64,000 bases of DNA from Marinobacter sp. CHS3-4 (lineage in GTDB: Bacteria; Pseudomonadota; Gammaproteobacteria; Pseudomonadales; Oleiphilaceae). Positions 1-11,884 of this stretch are shown piece by piece. Below the pieces are notes generated by a model that made no database searches, was not told the DNA's origin, and worked only from the letters and a program-made list of their open reading frames with translations. The stretch's first letter is position 1. Each line of letters opens with the position of its first letter. The stretch is taken from the NCBI RefSeq assembly GCF_030053415.1, contig NZ_JASGBJ010000001.1, forward strand, positions 124,001-188,000. The letters are read 5' to 3'. The position numbers were made by a program, and so were the translations under genes.

Positions 1-122
1 GGTATTGGCTTTCCCTGTTTCTTTATTTAAAACGTCCAGATGGTTAAATTATGCCCAACTGTCTGACAAACTGCAATTAAAATGAATAAGGTTTCATATT
101 TTCACTAGAGGAATCCCAGCCT

Positions 123-467
123 ATGCGTCAAACCTCCGTTGCCGACACACTGCGGGAATACCAATCCCTGCTCGAATTACTGGACGACGCCTACTGGGAA
201 GCCAGCACTATTCGTCACAAGGACATGCTGTACGACATCATCAGCATCTTGAGTCAGGAAGTGGCTGAAATGAACAAGCTGAGCGTCATGGACCACCACT
301 ATCCCTACGAAGTCATTACCGAGGGAATCCGTCGGGTGGTCCCGAAACTGGAGCGCCTGGACGAGCAGCGGGAAGACGTGATCCAGCGCACCCAGACGCT
401 CACCGACTTCCGCGATATTCTGTCGTCTGTGCTTGGGATCCTCGAAAGTCAGTTGCGCACCGTCTGA
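123..467 (+). CDS. Small conserved-looking protein of unknown function
   Basis: A 114-residue protein that I do not recognise. It is soluble, strongly charged and predicted almost wholly helical (many Glu, Asp, Arg and Leu in heptad-like spacing from about residue 60 on), with no signal peptide, membrane segment or metal motif. The ATG is preceded by an AGAGGAA ribosome site about 7 bases upstream. The 122 bases before it are AT-rich and probably hold its promoter. It ends 14 bases before the convergent serine hydrolase, so it is most likely monocistronic. Codon use resembles the neighbours, which argues for a real gene. Confidence 0.75.
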   Translation: MRQTSVADTLREYQSLLELLDDAYWEASTIRHKDMLYDIISILSQEVAEMNKLSVMDHHYPYEVITEGIRRVVPKLERLDEQREDVIQRTQTLTDFRDILSSVLGILESQLRTV

Positions 468-481
468 CCTTTCCTGGCCGT

Positions 482-1771
482 TCAGGCTGCTACCAGTGGC
501 CTCTGACTTTCCGGAATCAGTGGAAAACGGTCGCAGACGGTGTAAACGAATCTGGCCAGTGCCGGCAAATGATGTCCCACAATGGGTATGCCGGTATTGA
601 GCAGGCTCACCGAAATGTCCCGCGCGGCATCCGCCCAGCAGAGTTTGTTAATCAGGCCAATGTGGCCAAATGCGTGGCGGCTTCGCTGCCCCCACAAACC
701 CAGTGGGTCGCCTCCCAGCATCATGCCGGCGCTGAATCGCATGGGGATCATCATGGTCCGGTCGATCTGCAAGGAACCGAACTGCTGAATAGACCGTTTG
801 ACCGTTAACTCACTGCAGATACGCCGACCTTCCCAGAGCCCGCCATTAAGCATCATCTGGAAAAAACGCCCCATTTCCTCGGCGGTACCGCAGAGATTGC
901 CCGCCGGTATCACCGCTTCCTGAAACCGTGGATCATTGACCACGGTTTCCACAGTGCCAATATCCCCGCCCAGGGCCCGACGCACAATCCAGCTTACCGG
1001 GAACCTTGGAGTCGGGCCGGTTGCGTAGTTGGTCGCCAGTTCGTTCACATGATCAGGGCTGATGCCGTAGGTGAACCAGCGCATGCCCATGGGTTTTCGA
1101 AGGAAACGGTCGATATAGGCCTCAATGCTGTCGCCCGTCACTTTTTCAAGCACTCGCTGCAGAACAAACCCGCCGGTCACTGCGTGGTAAGCTACCTTGG
1201 CACCATCCACTTCCACGGGCTTGGCCTGACACAGCAGGCGCCAGATCTCATCGCGGTTCCACAGCACGTCGATCGGCGTTTCGCGGGGGATTGCGGGAAT
1301 GCCACCACGGTGGGACAGGATCTGGTGAACCGTGATGGTACCTTTGCCATTCTGGGCAAATTCGGGGCAATAGTAAGACACCGGATCCATCAGATTGACC
1401 AGCCCCTGTTCCACCAGCATATGAATCAGCAGCGCCGTGACAGCTTTGGAGGCCGAGAAATAGCAAATCGGCGTATCGGTGGTCATCGGCACTTTGGTGG
1501 CATCCGGGCGATCATGAGGACCGTTGCCACTGGCATGGCCGATAGCGCGGTGAAGAATCTGCTCACCACGGTGGCGTACGGACAGCTGAAGCCCGGGATG
1601 AACGCCGGTCCGGTAAAGCCGTTCTACGCCTTTCCAGATATCGTCTACAACCTGTTGGCTGACGCCGACCCGTTCCGGGTTTTCTCCCGCTGCATCTCTG
1701 TAAGTGACCGACGACAGATCCCTGGGGATCACGGAGCTGTGCAGGGCACGACGTGCTATTCGATTCATCAT
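482..1771 (-). CDS. Serine hydrolase, class C beta-lactamase / family VIII esterase fold
   Basis: A 429-residue enzyme of the beta-lactamase-related family (PF00144). The nucleophile motif SxxK is seen as S106-A-S-K109, the tyrosine of the second motif is probably Y195 (YHAV), and an HIG triad near residue 370 takes the place of the KTG box, as in family VIII carboxylesterases and EstB-like hydrolases. There is no clear signal peptide, so it is probably cytoplasmic and more likely an esterase or lipid hydrolase than a secreted beta-lactamase. It starts 7 bases after the stop of the upstream diguanylate cyclase and is probably cotranscribed with it. The substrate cannot be told from sequence. 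Confidence 0.88.
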   Translation of the reverse strand: MMNRIARRALHSSVIPRDLSSVTYRDAAGENPERVGVSQQVVDDIWKGVERLYRTGVHPGLQLSVRHRGEQILHRAIGHASGNGPHDRPDATKVPMTTDTPICYFSASKAVTALLIHMLVEQGLVNLMDPVSYYCPEFAQNGKGTITVHQILSHRGGIPAIPRETPIDVLWNRDEIWRLLCQAKPVEVDGAKVAYHAVTGGFVLQRVLEKVTGDSIEAYIDRFLRKPMGMRWFTYGISPDHVNELATNYATGPTPRFPVSWIVRRALGGDIGTVETVVNDPRFQEAVIPAGNLCGTAEEMGRFFQMMLNGGLWEGRRICSELTVKRSIQQFGSLQIDRTMMIPMRFSAGMMLGGDPLGLWGQRSRHAFGHIGLINKLCWADAARDISVSLLNTGIPIVGHHLPALARFVYTVCDRFPLIPESQRPLVAA

Positions 1772-1778
1772 TCAACCT

Positions 1779-3362
1779 TCATGTGTTTTCCGAAGTATGA
1801 GCGGCCTGGTCTGCGGACGCCACCACCACACGATTCCTACCTTCAGCTTTAGCCTCATACATGGCTTTGTCTGCAGCCGCTATCAGACTCGGACCATTGT
1901 CGCCGTGTTCGGGGAACAAGGCGACGCCAATGCTGATGGTCAAGTCGACCGATTTGCCATTTTCAAGACGCTGTGGCGTGTCGGACACAAGCTGCCGCAG
2001 CCTTTCGGCAGTCTGTCTGGCCTCCTCGGCGGACATCTCTGGCATGACCACCGCAAACTCTTCGCCACCAAACCGACTGACCAGATCTACCTGACGAACC
2101 CGCGACGACAACAGCTCACTGAAACCACGCAGCACAGTATCACCAGCTGCATGCCCAAGCTCATCATTGACCTGTTTGAAATGGTCGATATCAATCCACA
2201 ACATCGCCAACGGACGTTCGTAACGCCGTGCACGCCCGATTTCTTCATCTAGGAGCCTGGAGGCCTCCCGACGATCCAGTAATCCGGTCAATGCATCACG
2301 CGTGGCCATTTCAGACAGTTCGTCTTCAAGCGCTTTGCGGTCAGACACATCCATAATGATGCCTTCCAACATCAGTTCATCACCTTCCACGACACCGCGA
2401 CCCCGCTCCCACATCCAGGCCTTGCTGCCATCCTTGCGCTCAATGGGGTATTCCAGAGAAAAAGGTTCAGCGTTGCCGATGGCGACTTCTACCTCGTTCG
2501 TCAGGCGATCATTTTCCGTGCTGTCTATCAGACTGGCCCAACTGACAACCTGGTTGTCGATTAACTCATCCGGGGCGTACCCCGTTACGTCATAGCAGCC
2601 ACTGGAGACAAACTTCATGGTCCAGTGCTCGTCATAAAGGCATCGATACGCCATGCCCGGAAGGTTGTCCATCAAGGTAAGCAGTTGACGATCACGCCGA
2701 CGAATCATGTGTTCGGCTTCGCGGATGTCGGTCACGTCCTGGCCAATGGCAATCGAGCCAACTATCTCATCGTCAATACCTTTCAGGCTGCGAGAGTTCC
2801 AGGAAATAATCCGTTGTTCTCCGGACTTGTTACAAATCGTCGTCTCGAAGCCAACCACTTCACCTTGATCCCGAAGAATTTCAGACACCTTGGCCAGCAC
2901 AGTTTCACGAGTTTCTTCATCCGGGTAGAGTAAAGACCAGACGACATCCGAATTCATCACCTCGTCACGGGTGTAGCCGCTGATCTCCTCGGCAGCGCGA
3001 TTCCAGAGCACCACCTTGCCTTCAGTATCAAGGACGTTGATCCATACATTGGCCCGGTCAATAATGCTTTCACGAAACTGATTAAGCTTCAGGATTTCGT
3101 CCTGTTGCTCGGCCTGGAGCGAGAGCAGCGTGCGATCCTGATTCAACTGGCGGTACACAAAAATGAACAATACCAGCCCTGTCACCAGGACAAACAGCGC
3201 TCCTTTGTATGTCTGGGCCAGGCTGATGGCCTCCGGGCTTTTGAACCAGCGGGACACGATCAAATCGGAAAACGAGATCCATAACCAACCAACCACCAGA
3301 TACGGCAAAACTGCTGATAGCGCGCGCTTGAGCGGAATACCCTGGCCTTTCTGTTTATCCAT
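1779..3362 (-). CDS. Membrane PAS-PAS-GGDEF diguanylate cyclase
   Basis: A 527-residue inner-membrane protein with two N-terminal membrane segments (about residues 16-36 and 52-70), two PAS domains (about 95-215 and 225-345) and a C-terminal GGDEF domain (about 350-515). The active site GGEEF is at 432-436, with metal-site Asp in the DIDHFKQVND segment, so it should make c-di-GMP from GTP. An intact inhibitory site RxxD (R423-D426) lies five residues before it, predicting product inhibition. The second PAS is followed by a PAC-like segment ending in DVSDRKALE. Probably cotranscribed with the serine hydrolase. The signal sensed is unknown. Confidence 0.93.
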   Translation of the reverse strand: MDKQKGQGIPLKRALSAVLPYLVVGWLWISFSDLIVSRWFKSPEAISLAQTYKGALFVLVTGLVLFIFVYRQLNQDRTLLSLQAEQQDEILKLNQFRESIIDRANVWINVLDTEGKVVLWNRAAEEISGYTRDEVMNSDVVWSLLYPDEETRETVLAKVSEILRDQGEVVGFETTICNKSGEQRIISWNSRSLKGIDDEIVGSIAIGQDVTDIREAEHMIRRRDRQLLTLMDNLPGMAYRCLYDEHWTMKFVSSGCYDVTGYAPDELIDNQVVSWASLIDSTENDRLTNEVEVAIGNAEPFSLEYPIERKDGSKAWMWERGRGVVEGDELMLEGIIMDVSDRKALEDELSEMATRDALTGLLDRREASRLLDEEIGRARRYERPLAMLWIDIDHFKQVNDELGHAAGDTVLRGFSELLSSRVRQVDLVSRFGGEEFAVVMPEMSAEEARQTAERLRQLVSDTPQRLENGKSVDLTISIGVALFPEHGDNGPSLIAAADKAMYEAKAEGRNRVVVASADQAAHTSENT

Positions 3363-3491
3363 TACCCATCCCTGATTTCTAACTTCTGAGCCCCGCTTCC
3401 GGCGCCAACTGCACTATCATCTATAGGAGATAGATGTCTGACGCTAAGCTTAGCTGAAAGTGACGCCTATGTGTCACACCGGAGGGGCCAA

Positions 3492-3962
3492 TTGACGCCA
3501 GGAATCAAAGCCGCTGAAGCTGCAGGGCTAAACTTTTCGCTTCACCAGTACCCACTTGGACAAGGCGGGGAATCCTGGGGAATGGAGGCGTCGGAAAAAC
3601 TGGGGGTTGAGCCTGCACGAGTGTTCAAGACCCTGATAGCACAACTCGATAACGGTGAATTGCTGGCTGGACTGGTTCCGGTAGATACCAAGCTAAACCT
3701 CAAGGCTTTGGCCAAGGCCGCTGGCGGTAAGAAAGCGTCTATGGCAGAAGCCAGACTGGTTGAACGCAGCACAGGCTACATACTCGGTGGGGTGTGCCCC
3801 CTGGGCCAGAAAAAAGCCCTTCGTACCTTTGTTGACGAATCCGCCCGCCAGTGTCAGACCGTCTTTGTCAGCGCAGGCCGCCGGGGCCTCGAAATAGAAC
3901 TGTCACCGTCGGATTTGCTCGCTCTGACCGGTGGTCAATACTCGCCACTACGGCAAACCTGA
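3492..3962 (+). CDS. ybaK: Cys-tRNA(Pro)/Cys-tRNA(Cys) deacylase YbaK
   Basis: A 156-residue YbaK/EbsC-family editing enzyme that hydrolyses Cys mischarged on tRNA-Pro in the cytoplasm. It matches the family along its whole length: N-terminus TPGIKAAE, the VFKTL segment, the STGYILGGVCPLGQKK block with the conserved lysine, and RGLEIEL near the end. I chose a TTG start at 3492 because a GGAGGGG ribosome site at 3481-3487 sits five bases upstream and the protein then begins exactly where the family does. An ATG at 3471 in the same frame would add seven residues and place the ribosome site inside the gene. Confidence 0.92.
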   Translation: MTPGIKAAEAAGLNFSLHQYPLGQGGESWGMEASEKLGVEPARVFKTLIAQLDNGELLAGLVPVDTKLNLKALAKAAGGKKASMAEARLVERSTGYILGGVCPLGQKKALRTFVDESARQCQTVFVSAGRRGLEIELSPSDLLALTGGQYSPLRQT

Positions 3963-3972
3963 ATGTGATCAC

Positions 3973-5163
3973 ATGAATCATGCACCGGATCTTTTGCTGA
4001 TTGGATGCACCTTGCTTCTGGCCCTGGGCGCGCATGCGCTGGGCCGTAAAATCCACATTCCCCGGGTCACTCTGTTGTTGTTTCTTGGGGCCCTCGCCGG
4101 TCCTCAATTGCTGGATTTATTGCCTGCCTCGGCTGACCAGAGTTTCAGCTTCATTACCCAGCTAACCCTTGCCATGGTGGGGTTTCTGTTGGGTGAAAGA
4201 ATGGCCGTCAGAGACCTTGGCCAAGGACGCGAAGCGCTGATCCTGAGCCTGATCGTCACGGTGGTGACAGCGGCTATGGTGACCGCTGCGGTCTGGGCGG
4301 TTACCGGGCAACCGGCGGCCTCTATGCTGTTGGGAGCTATTGCAACCGCGACAGCACCTGCCGCAACGCTGGATGTGCTCAAGGAGGCAGGCGCCAAAGG
4401 CCCGCTGACCAAACTGGTCTACCAGGTGGTGGCGATTGATGATGTCTGGGGCACCGTGCTGTTCAGCCTGTGCGTAGTCATCGCGGAGTTGTCTATAAAT
4501 GGGGCTGGTACGGGAATGTCAGGGGCCCTGCACGGACTGTACGAGGTTGGGGGCTCCATTGCGCTGGGCGTTTGCCTGGGGCTTCCCATGTCCTGGTTAA
4601 CCGGGCGTCTAAAGCCCGGCGAACCCATGATTCTGGAGTCCGCCGGATTTGTGTTTGTAGCCGCTGGGCTGGCCGGCGTTTTCGGGCTGTCTTATCTGCT
4701 GACCTGTATGACACTTGGTGTGGTGGTGGCTAACCGGGCGAAACACCATATTCGACCCTTTCGGTCGATCGAAGGAATCTCAGAGCCGTTTTTGGCACTG
4801 TTCTTCTTTATGGCGGGATACAAACTGGAATGGGAAGCATTGCCTGCCCTGGGGGCTGTCGGTCTGGCCTTCGTGGCCGCCAGAGTGGCAGGACGAATGG
4901 TCGGCGGCCATCTTGGCGGCCGCCTGGCCGGGTCCACGCCAGAGGTTCAGCATCGTATTGGCCTGTGCCTGATGCCCCAGGCCGGTATTGCACTTGGGCT
5001 GGCGCTGGTCGCATCAGAACGACTTCCGGAAGTGAGCTTCCTGTTACCACTGGTCATTGCTGCCACGGTTATTTTTGAATTCATTGGCCCGCCATTAACG
5101 CTGATTCAACTTCGTAAGGCCGGAGAAACCGGCCAGATCCATAAAAAAAGGCCGGGCAACTAG
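3973..5163 (+). CDS. Cation/proton antiporter (CPA family, Na_H_Exchanger domain)
   Basis: A 396-residue integral membrane protein with about 11-12 hydrophobic segments covering its whole length, of the monovalent cation:proton antiporter superfamily (PF00999). It lacks the C-terminal TrkA-N domain of KefB/KefC proteins. The ATG at 3973 gives a short N-terminus directly before the first membrane segment. An in-frame upstream start at 3931 would overlap ybaK and add unlikely hydrophilic sequence. It follows ybaK by 10 bases and may be cotranscribed. The stop codon lies in the loop of a terminator shared with the convergent idh gene. Whether it carries Na+ or K+ is not clear. Confidence 0.88.
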   Translation: MNHAPDLLLIGCTLLLALGAHALGRKIHIPRVTLLLFLGALAGPQLLDLLPASADQSFSFITQLTLAMVGFLLGERMAVRDLGQGREALILSLIVTVVTAAMVTAAVWAVTGQPAASMLLGAIATATAPAATLDVLKEAGAKGPLTKLVYQVVAIDDVWGTVLFSLCVVIAELSINGAGTGMSGALHGLYEVGGSIALGVCLGLPMSWLTGRLKPGEPMILESAGFVFVAAGLAGVFGLSYLLTCMTLGVVVANRAKHHIRPFRSIEGISEPFLALFFFMAGYKLEWEALPALGAVGLAFVAARVAGRMVGGHLGGRLAGSTPEVQHRIGLCLMPQAGIALGLALVASERLPEVSFLLPLVIAATVIFEFIGPPLTLIQLRKAGETGQIHKKRPGN

Positions 5164-5176
5164 CCCGGCCTTTCTT
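5143..5176. terminator. Bidirectional intrinsic terminator between antiporter and idh
   Basis: GGCCGGGC (5150-5157) and GCCCGGCC (5163-5170) form a perfect 8-bp stem with loop AACTA, flanked by AAAAAAA on the left and TTTCTT on the right. It can therefore stop transcription from both convergent genes. The antiporter stop codon TAG is part of the loop and stem. Confidence 0.93.
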
Positions 5177-5187
5177 CGTGACCTGCG

Positions 5188-7440
5188 TTATGCAGGCAGC
5201 GGAACCGAAGCCCTGGCATCGGCCAGGATCTTGTTAAAGGTCTCGCTGGGCTGCATGATCTTGCAGACCTTTTCCGCAGGCGGGTGGTAGTAACCACCGA
5301 TGTCCGCAGGATGACCCTGGATGACGCTCATCTCTTCAAGGATCTTGTCCTTGTTGTCTTCCAGTTGCTTCGACAATTTCTCGAAGAAGGTTTTCAGTTC
5401 CGCGTCGTCGCTCTGGTTGGCCAGTTCTTCGGCCCAGTAGCGAGCCAGATGGAAATGGCTGCCCCGGTTGTCGAGTTCGCCGGTGTTGCGCGAGGGCGAC
5501 TGATTGTTTTCCAGCAGTCTCTCGGTCGCTTTATCCAGAGTGAGGCCAAGTAGACGGGCACGCTCGTTGTTCTGCTTCTCACCCAGCTCTTCCAGAGACA
5601 CGGCCGTCGCCAGGAACTCACCGAGTGAATCCCAACGCAGGTGGTTTTCCTGCAGCAGCTGCTGAACGTGTTTGGGCGCAGATCCGCCGGCGCCGGTTTC
5701 ATACAGCCCGCCGCCGTTGAGAAGCGGCACGATAGACAGCATCTTGGCGCTGGTGCCAAGTTCCAGAATGGGGAACAGATCCGTGAGATAGTCGCGCAGC
5801 ACGTTACCGGTCACAGAGATGGTGTCCAAGCCGCGAATCAGGCGTTCCATCGTCCAGCGGATGGCACGAACCGGCGACTTGATCAGGATCTCCAGGCCCT
5901 CGGTGTCGTGCTCTTTGAGGTACATCTCGACTTTCTTGATCAGCTCGGCATCGTGCGGACGCTCGTCGTCCAGCCAGAACAGCGCCGGCATGCCGGTTGC
6001 GCGTGAGCGATTCACCGCCAGCTTCACCCAGTCCCGGATAGGCAGGTCCTTGGTCTGGCACGCACGCCAGATGTCGCCTTTTTCGACCTTGTGCTCGGTC
6101 AGTACTTTGCCGTCCTCGTCGACGATGCGCATGATGCCGTCTTCCTTGACCTCAAACGTCTTGTCATGCGATCCGTATTCTTCCGCTTTCTGGGCCATCA
6201 GACCGACGTTTGGCACGGTACCCATGGTGGTGGGATCGAAAGCGCCGTGGGTCTTACAGAAGTTGATCACTTCCTGATAAATGGTGGCATAAGTGGACTC
6301 AGGCATAACCGCCTTGGTGTCCTTCAGCTTGTTGTCCCGCGCCCACATCTTACCGGAGTTACGGATCATGGCTGGCATCGAGGCGTCGACAATCACGTCG
6401 CTAGGCACGTGAAGGTTGGTAATGCCCTTCACCGAATCCACCATCGCAATTTCCGGGCGGTGCTCGTAACAGGCGTGGAGGTCTTCCAGAATCTGCTCCT
6501 GCTTGGATTCCGGCAGCTGTTTGATTTTGTCGGTAACGCTGGACAGGCCGTTGTTGGCGTTCACGCCCAGCTCATCAAACAGATCACCGTACTTGTCGAA
6601 CAGGTCTTTATAGAAAATCTTCACAGCGTGGCCAAACACGATCGGGTGAGAGATTTTCATCATGGTGGCTTTCACGTGCAGCGAGAACATCACGCCGGTG
6701 TTCTGGCAGTCTTCGATGCAGTCATTAAAGAACTTGCGCAGCGCTTTGCAGCTCATGAACATGCCGTCCAGAACCTCACCTTCCTGCAGCGGCAAGTCGC
6801 TCTTCAGGACCGTCTGCTTACCCTCGGCGTTTTCGAACACAATGCGGGCATTGGTGGCCTTGTCCAGGGTCAACGACTGCTCGTTGGAGTAGAAATCACC
6901 ACCGCGCATGTGGGCCACGTGGGTGCGGGATGCCGGGCTCCACTCGCCCATGGTATGGGGGTGTTTACGGGCAAAGGCTTTTACTGCTGTTGGCGCTCGA
7001 CGGTCTGAGTTGCCTTCGCGCAGAACCGGATTCACGGCGCTGCCCAGCACTTTGGAGTAACGCTTCTGGGCTTCTTTCTCTTCGTCAGTCTTCGGGTGTT
7101 CCAGGTATTCCGGAACCTTGTAGCCCTGTTCATTCAGCTCTTTGATAGCAGCCCGCAACTGCGGGATCGACGCACTGATGTTGGGCAGCTTGATGATGTT
7201 GGCTTCCGGGTCCTTGGTGAACTCACCGAGCTCTTTCAAATCATCCGCCACCTGCTGGTCTTCATCCAGGTAATCGGGAAACAGAGCCAGTATCCGGGCC
7301 GCCAGGGAAATATCACTGGTTCCGAATTCGATGCCGGCCGGTTTGGCGTAGGTTTCAAGAATGGGAAGAAGTGACCGGGTGGCCAAGGCGGGCGCCTCGT
7401 CGGTCAGAGTGTAGATAATCTTGGCTTTGGATGATGTCAT
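5188..7440 (-). CDS. idh: NADP-dependent isocitrate dehydrogenase, monomeric type
   Basis: A 750-residue enzyme of the large monomeric isocitrate dehydrogenase family (typically about 740 residues), which converts isocitrate to 2-oxoglutarate and CO2 with NADP+ in the TCA cycle. Family-specific blocks are seen throughout, such as [14 protein letters not shown] at the N-terminus, RVAPTAVKA-like and HPHTMGEWS segments, and the C-terminal DIGGYYHP. I start it at the ATG at 7440 (MTSSKAKII), which has a GAGGAC ribosome site five bases upstream. A longer reading from 7479 adds 13 residues not typical of the family. It stands alone, with its promoter in the AT-rich 250 bases upstream. Confidence 0.97.
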   Translation of the reverse strand: MTSSKAKIIYTLTDEAPALATRSLLPILETYAKPAGIEFGTSDISLAARILALFPDYLDEDQQVADDLKELGEFTKDPEANIIKLPNISASIPQLRAAIKELNEQGYKVPEYLEHPKTDEEKEAQKRYSKVLGSAVNPVLREGNSDRRAPTAVKAFARKHPHTMGEWSPASRTHVAHMRGGDFYSNEQSLTLDKATNARIVFENAEGKQTVLKSDLPLQEGEVLDGMFMSCKALRKFFNDCIEDCQNTGVMFSLHVKATMMKISHPIVFGHAVKIFYKDLFDKYGDLFDELGVNANNGLSSVTDKIKQLPESKQEQILEDLHACYEHRPEIAMVDSVKGITNLHVPSDVIVDASMPAMIRNSGKMWARDNKLKDTKAVMPESTYATIYQEVINFCKTHGAFDPTTMGTVPNVGLMAQKAEEYGSHDKTFEVKEDGIMRIVDEDGKVLTEHKVEKGDIWRACQTKDLPIRDWVKLAVNRSRATGMPALFWLDDERPHDAELIKKVEMYLKEHDTEGLEILIKSPVRAIRWTMERLIRGLDTISVTGNVLRDYLTDLFPILELGTSAKMLSIVPLLNGGGLYETGAGGSAPKHVQQLLQENHLRWDSLGEFLATAVSLEELGEKQNNERARLLGLTLDKATERLLENNQSPSRNTGELDNRGSHFHLARYWAEELANQSDDAELKTFFEKLSKQLEDNKDKILEEMSVIQGHPADIGGYYHPPAEKVCKIMQPSETFNKILADARASVPLPA

Positions 7441-7689
7441 TTTCGTCCTCAGGCTGATAAGTGAGTTCAGGACGGCCACAGCGTGGCCAAGCGTCTTGTG
7501 AACGCCGAGCCCTGCAGTGACTGAAATACAAAATTGATAGAATTACTAAGATAGCATTTTTTCGGCCTTTCAGCTTACGATTTTAGTAGAAGGACGGATC
7601 GTAGATTGCCGAAATGCCGTGACAGGGCGATGAAATGCGTCGATTTTATAAAACTTTCGAGCTTTTCGAATTCCAGTATTCGGCTGCCT
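7441..7689. other. AT-rich intergenic region upstream of idh
   Basis: No gene is visible in these 249 bases. They must hold the idh promoter (minus strand) and the end of the acetoacetyl-CoA synthetase transcript. A weak inverted repeat (TTCGA/TCGAA) near 7655-7670 lacks a T-run and I do not call it a terminator. Confidence 0.6.
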
Positions 7690-9675
<1,986 letters not shown>

Positions 9676-9726
9676 TCACCAAAATCCTCTTGCGCTCTTC
9701 CAATCCGGTTCCCGAAACCTGCGTGT

Positions 9727-10506
9727 TCACTGCATGTGCCAGCCATGGCTGACTACGATGGATTGCCCGGTCATCGCGGCTGACGGAAACGCCGCCAGAT
9801 GCACCGCCAGCTCAGAGACATCCTCCAGGGTCGTAAACTTGCCATCGACGGTATTTTTCAGCATCACGTTGCGGATCACCTCATCCTCGGAGATGCCCAG
9901 CTCTTTCGCCTGTTCCGGAATCTGCTTGTCGACCAGCGGCGTCCGAACGAAACCGGGGCAAATAATGTTGCTGCGCACATTGTGCTCGGCACCCTCTTTT
10001 GCCACGGCGCGGCACAGGCCGAGCATGCCATGTTTGGCCGCCACATAAGGCGCTTTGAGGGGCGAGGCTTCCACCGAATGCACCGACCCCATGTAAAGTA
10101 GGGTGCCGCCACCGGAAGCGTACATTTCCCGCAGCGCTGCACGGGTCACCAGAAAAGCCCCGTCCAGGTGAACGTTGATCACCGTACGCCAGTGTTTGTA
10201 GTCCAGCTTGTGCAGTGGGTCGATGTGCTGAACTCCGGCATTGGCCAGCGCTATGTCGAGGCCACCCCAGCGCTCGACGATCGCAGCCACACCGGCATCC
10301 ACGGCCTGTTCATCGGTGACGTCCATGGCCAGGGCCATGGCGGTACCGCCGGCCTGCTCAATGGCGTCCACCACCGGCTGGGCGTTTTCCAGAGTTAAAT
10401 CTGCCACAGCCACCCGGGCGCCTTCCCGGCCGTAATGTTCGGCGATAGCCCGGCCAATGCCCCGGCCAGCACCGGTGATCAGCGCGATACGATTGTTCAG
10501 TCGCAT
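9727..10506 (-). CDS. bdhA: D-3-hydroxybutyrate dehydrogenase (SDR)
   Basis: A 259-residue classical short-chain dehydrogenase. The NAD-binding motif TGAGRGIG is at 11-18, N-A-G at 89-91, and the catalytic residues are N111, S141, Y154 and K158 (YVAAK). It closely resembles 3-hydroxybutyrate dehydrogenases, including the C-terminal SHGWHMQ (family HGGWxxQ). It oxidises 3-hydroxybutyrate to acetoacetate, which the next gene activates. The ATG at 10506 has an AGGAGA ribosome site nine bases upstream, 13 bases after the dctM stop. A longer frame extending to 10680 overlaps dctM and is not real. Symbol by family, not proven orthology. Confidence 0.93.
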   Translation of the reverse strand: MRLNNRIALITGAGRGIGRAIAEHYGREGARVAVADLTLENAQPVVDAIEQAGGTAMALAMDVTDEQAVDAGVAAIVERWGGLDIALANAGVQHIDPLHKLDYKHWRTVINVHLDGAFLVTRAALREMYASGGGTLLYMGSVHSVEASPLKAPYVAAKHGMLGLCRAVAKEGAEHNVRSNIICPGFVRTPLVDKQIPEQAKELGISEDEVIRNVMLKNTVDGKFTTLEDVSELAVHLAAFPSAAMTGQSIVVSHGWHMQ

Positions 10507-10519
10507 TGTTATTGTCTCC

Positions 10520-11884
10520 TTAATCGTAAGCCACGCTCGGTAGCCAGGTCGCGATTTCCGGCACCAGGAAAACGATCGACAAGGCAACCAGCTGAATAAT
10601 GATGAACGGCACCACGCCCCGGTAGATGTCAGTGACATTGATCTCCGGCGGGGCCACGCCCTTGATGTAGAACAGCGCAAAGCCGACCGGCGGCGTCAGG
10701 AACGACGTCTGCAGACACATGGCAAACAGGATGGTGAACCACACCAGGTCAAATCCGAGCGACTGAACGACGGGCGCCACCAGGGGCAGGATAATCAGGG
10801 TGATTTCCACCCAGTCCAGGAAGAATCCCAACAGGAAAACCCCAAACAGGATGGTCAGAATCACGCCGTAGGGTCCGAACGGTAGACCCAACAGGGCATC
10901 TTCGATCACCTGGTCGCCGCCGAGGCCGCGAAGTACCACAGAAAACGCAGTCGCACCCAGGAAGATGGCAAAGATGAAGGCCGCCGTGCGGGTGGTCTGT
11001 TGCATGGACGAGTTGAGCACCTTCAGATTCAGTCGACCGGACATCAGGGCCAACAGCAGCGCGCCCAACGCACCCACACCGGATGCTTCAGTTGGTGTTG
11101 CGATGCCGGCGAAGATAGACCCCAGCACCCCCAGAATCAGGGCGGCCGTCGGTACAACGGCCTTGGCCACTTCCCAGACAATGCCCCACGTGACTTTCTC
11201 GATACCCTCGGGCACCGGTGCAATGCTCGGTTGTAGCATCGGACGAATGATGGCGTAGGCCACGTACATGGCACCCAACAACAGGCCGGGAAAGAATGCG
11301 CCCATGAACAGGTCACCGACTGACGCTTCGGGAACCGCCAGTCGATCGGCCATCAGAACCAGCATGATCGAGGGGGGAATCAGGATACCCAGGGTGCCGG
11401 TCGCACAGGCCGTGCCCACAGCGAACCCCTTGTCGTATTTGTTCTCCATCATCACAGGCAGTGACAGCATGCCCAGAAGCACCACAGAGGCACCAATGAT
11501 ACCGGTGGTTGCCGCCAGCAAAACGCCGATCACAATGACCGTGACGGCATAACCGCCGCGCACGGCGCCGAACAGCTTGACCATGCTGTTCATCAACCGC
11601 TCGGCCACACCTGACTGGTCCAACATAATGCCCATGAAGATAAACATGGGCAGGGCGACAAGGGTCTCGCTACTGACCACTTTCCATATACGCTCGGGCA
11701 CCAGCCCCATGGAGGAGGGATAGTCGAACCACAGGTTAGCGCCAAAGTTCTCAACGGCGATCACGCCGACAACGGTCCAGATAACCGCGGTGCCACCCAG
11801 GACCCACGCTACCGGATAACCGGTCATCAGAAGCGCCCCGAAAGTCAGGAACATGCCGATGACGAATAGGGTTTCAAGCTCCAT
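10520..11884 (-). CDS. TRAP transporter large permease, DctM type
   Basis: A 454-residue membrane protein with about 12-13 hydrophobic segments, of the DctM family of TRAP transporters. It couples Na+ entry to solute uptake and forms the channel together with DctQ. Typical blocks are [10 protein letters not shown] near the N-terminus, ALPMFIFMG, and the C-terminal [14 protein letters not shown]. Its start overlaps the dctQ stop (TGATG), indicating translational coupling. The genes downstream (3-hydroxybutyrate dehydrogenase and acetoacetyl-CoA synthetase) suggest uptake of a short hydroxy- or keto-acid; this is inference. Confidence 0.95.
   Translation of the reverse strand: MELETLFVIGMFLTFGALLMTGYPVAWVLGGTAVIWTVVGVIAVENFGANLWFDYPSSMGLVPERIWKVVSSETLVALPMFIFMGIMLDQSGVAERLMNSMVKLFGAVRGGYAVTVIVIGVLLAATTGIIGASVVLLGMLSLPVMMENKYDKGFAVGTACATGTLGILIPPSIMLVLMADRLAVPEASVGDLFMGAFFPGLLLGAMYVAYAIIRPMLQPSIAPVPEGIEKVTWGIVWEVAKAVVPTAALILGVLGSIFAGIATPTEASGVGALGALLLALMSGRLNLKVLNSSMQQTTRTAAFIFAIFLGATAFSVVLRGLGGDQVIEDALLGLPFGPYGVILTILFGVFLLGFFLDWVEITLIILPLVAPVVQSLGFDLVWFTILFAMCLQTSFLTPPVGFALFYIKGVAPPEINVTDIYRGVVPFIIIQLVALSIVFLVPEIATWLPSVAYD

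Noticed and set aside
6091..7008. Long open frame (305 codons) antisense to idh
   Set aside because: It lies wholly inside the well-supported idh gene, is unusually His- and Val-rich as reverse-strand shadows are, and has no ribosome site.
7655..7672. Inverted repeat TTCGA/TCGAA after the acetoacetyl-CoA synthetase gene
   Set aside because: Short AT-rich stem with no T-run on the transcribed strand; not called a terminator.
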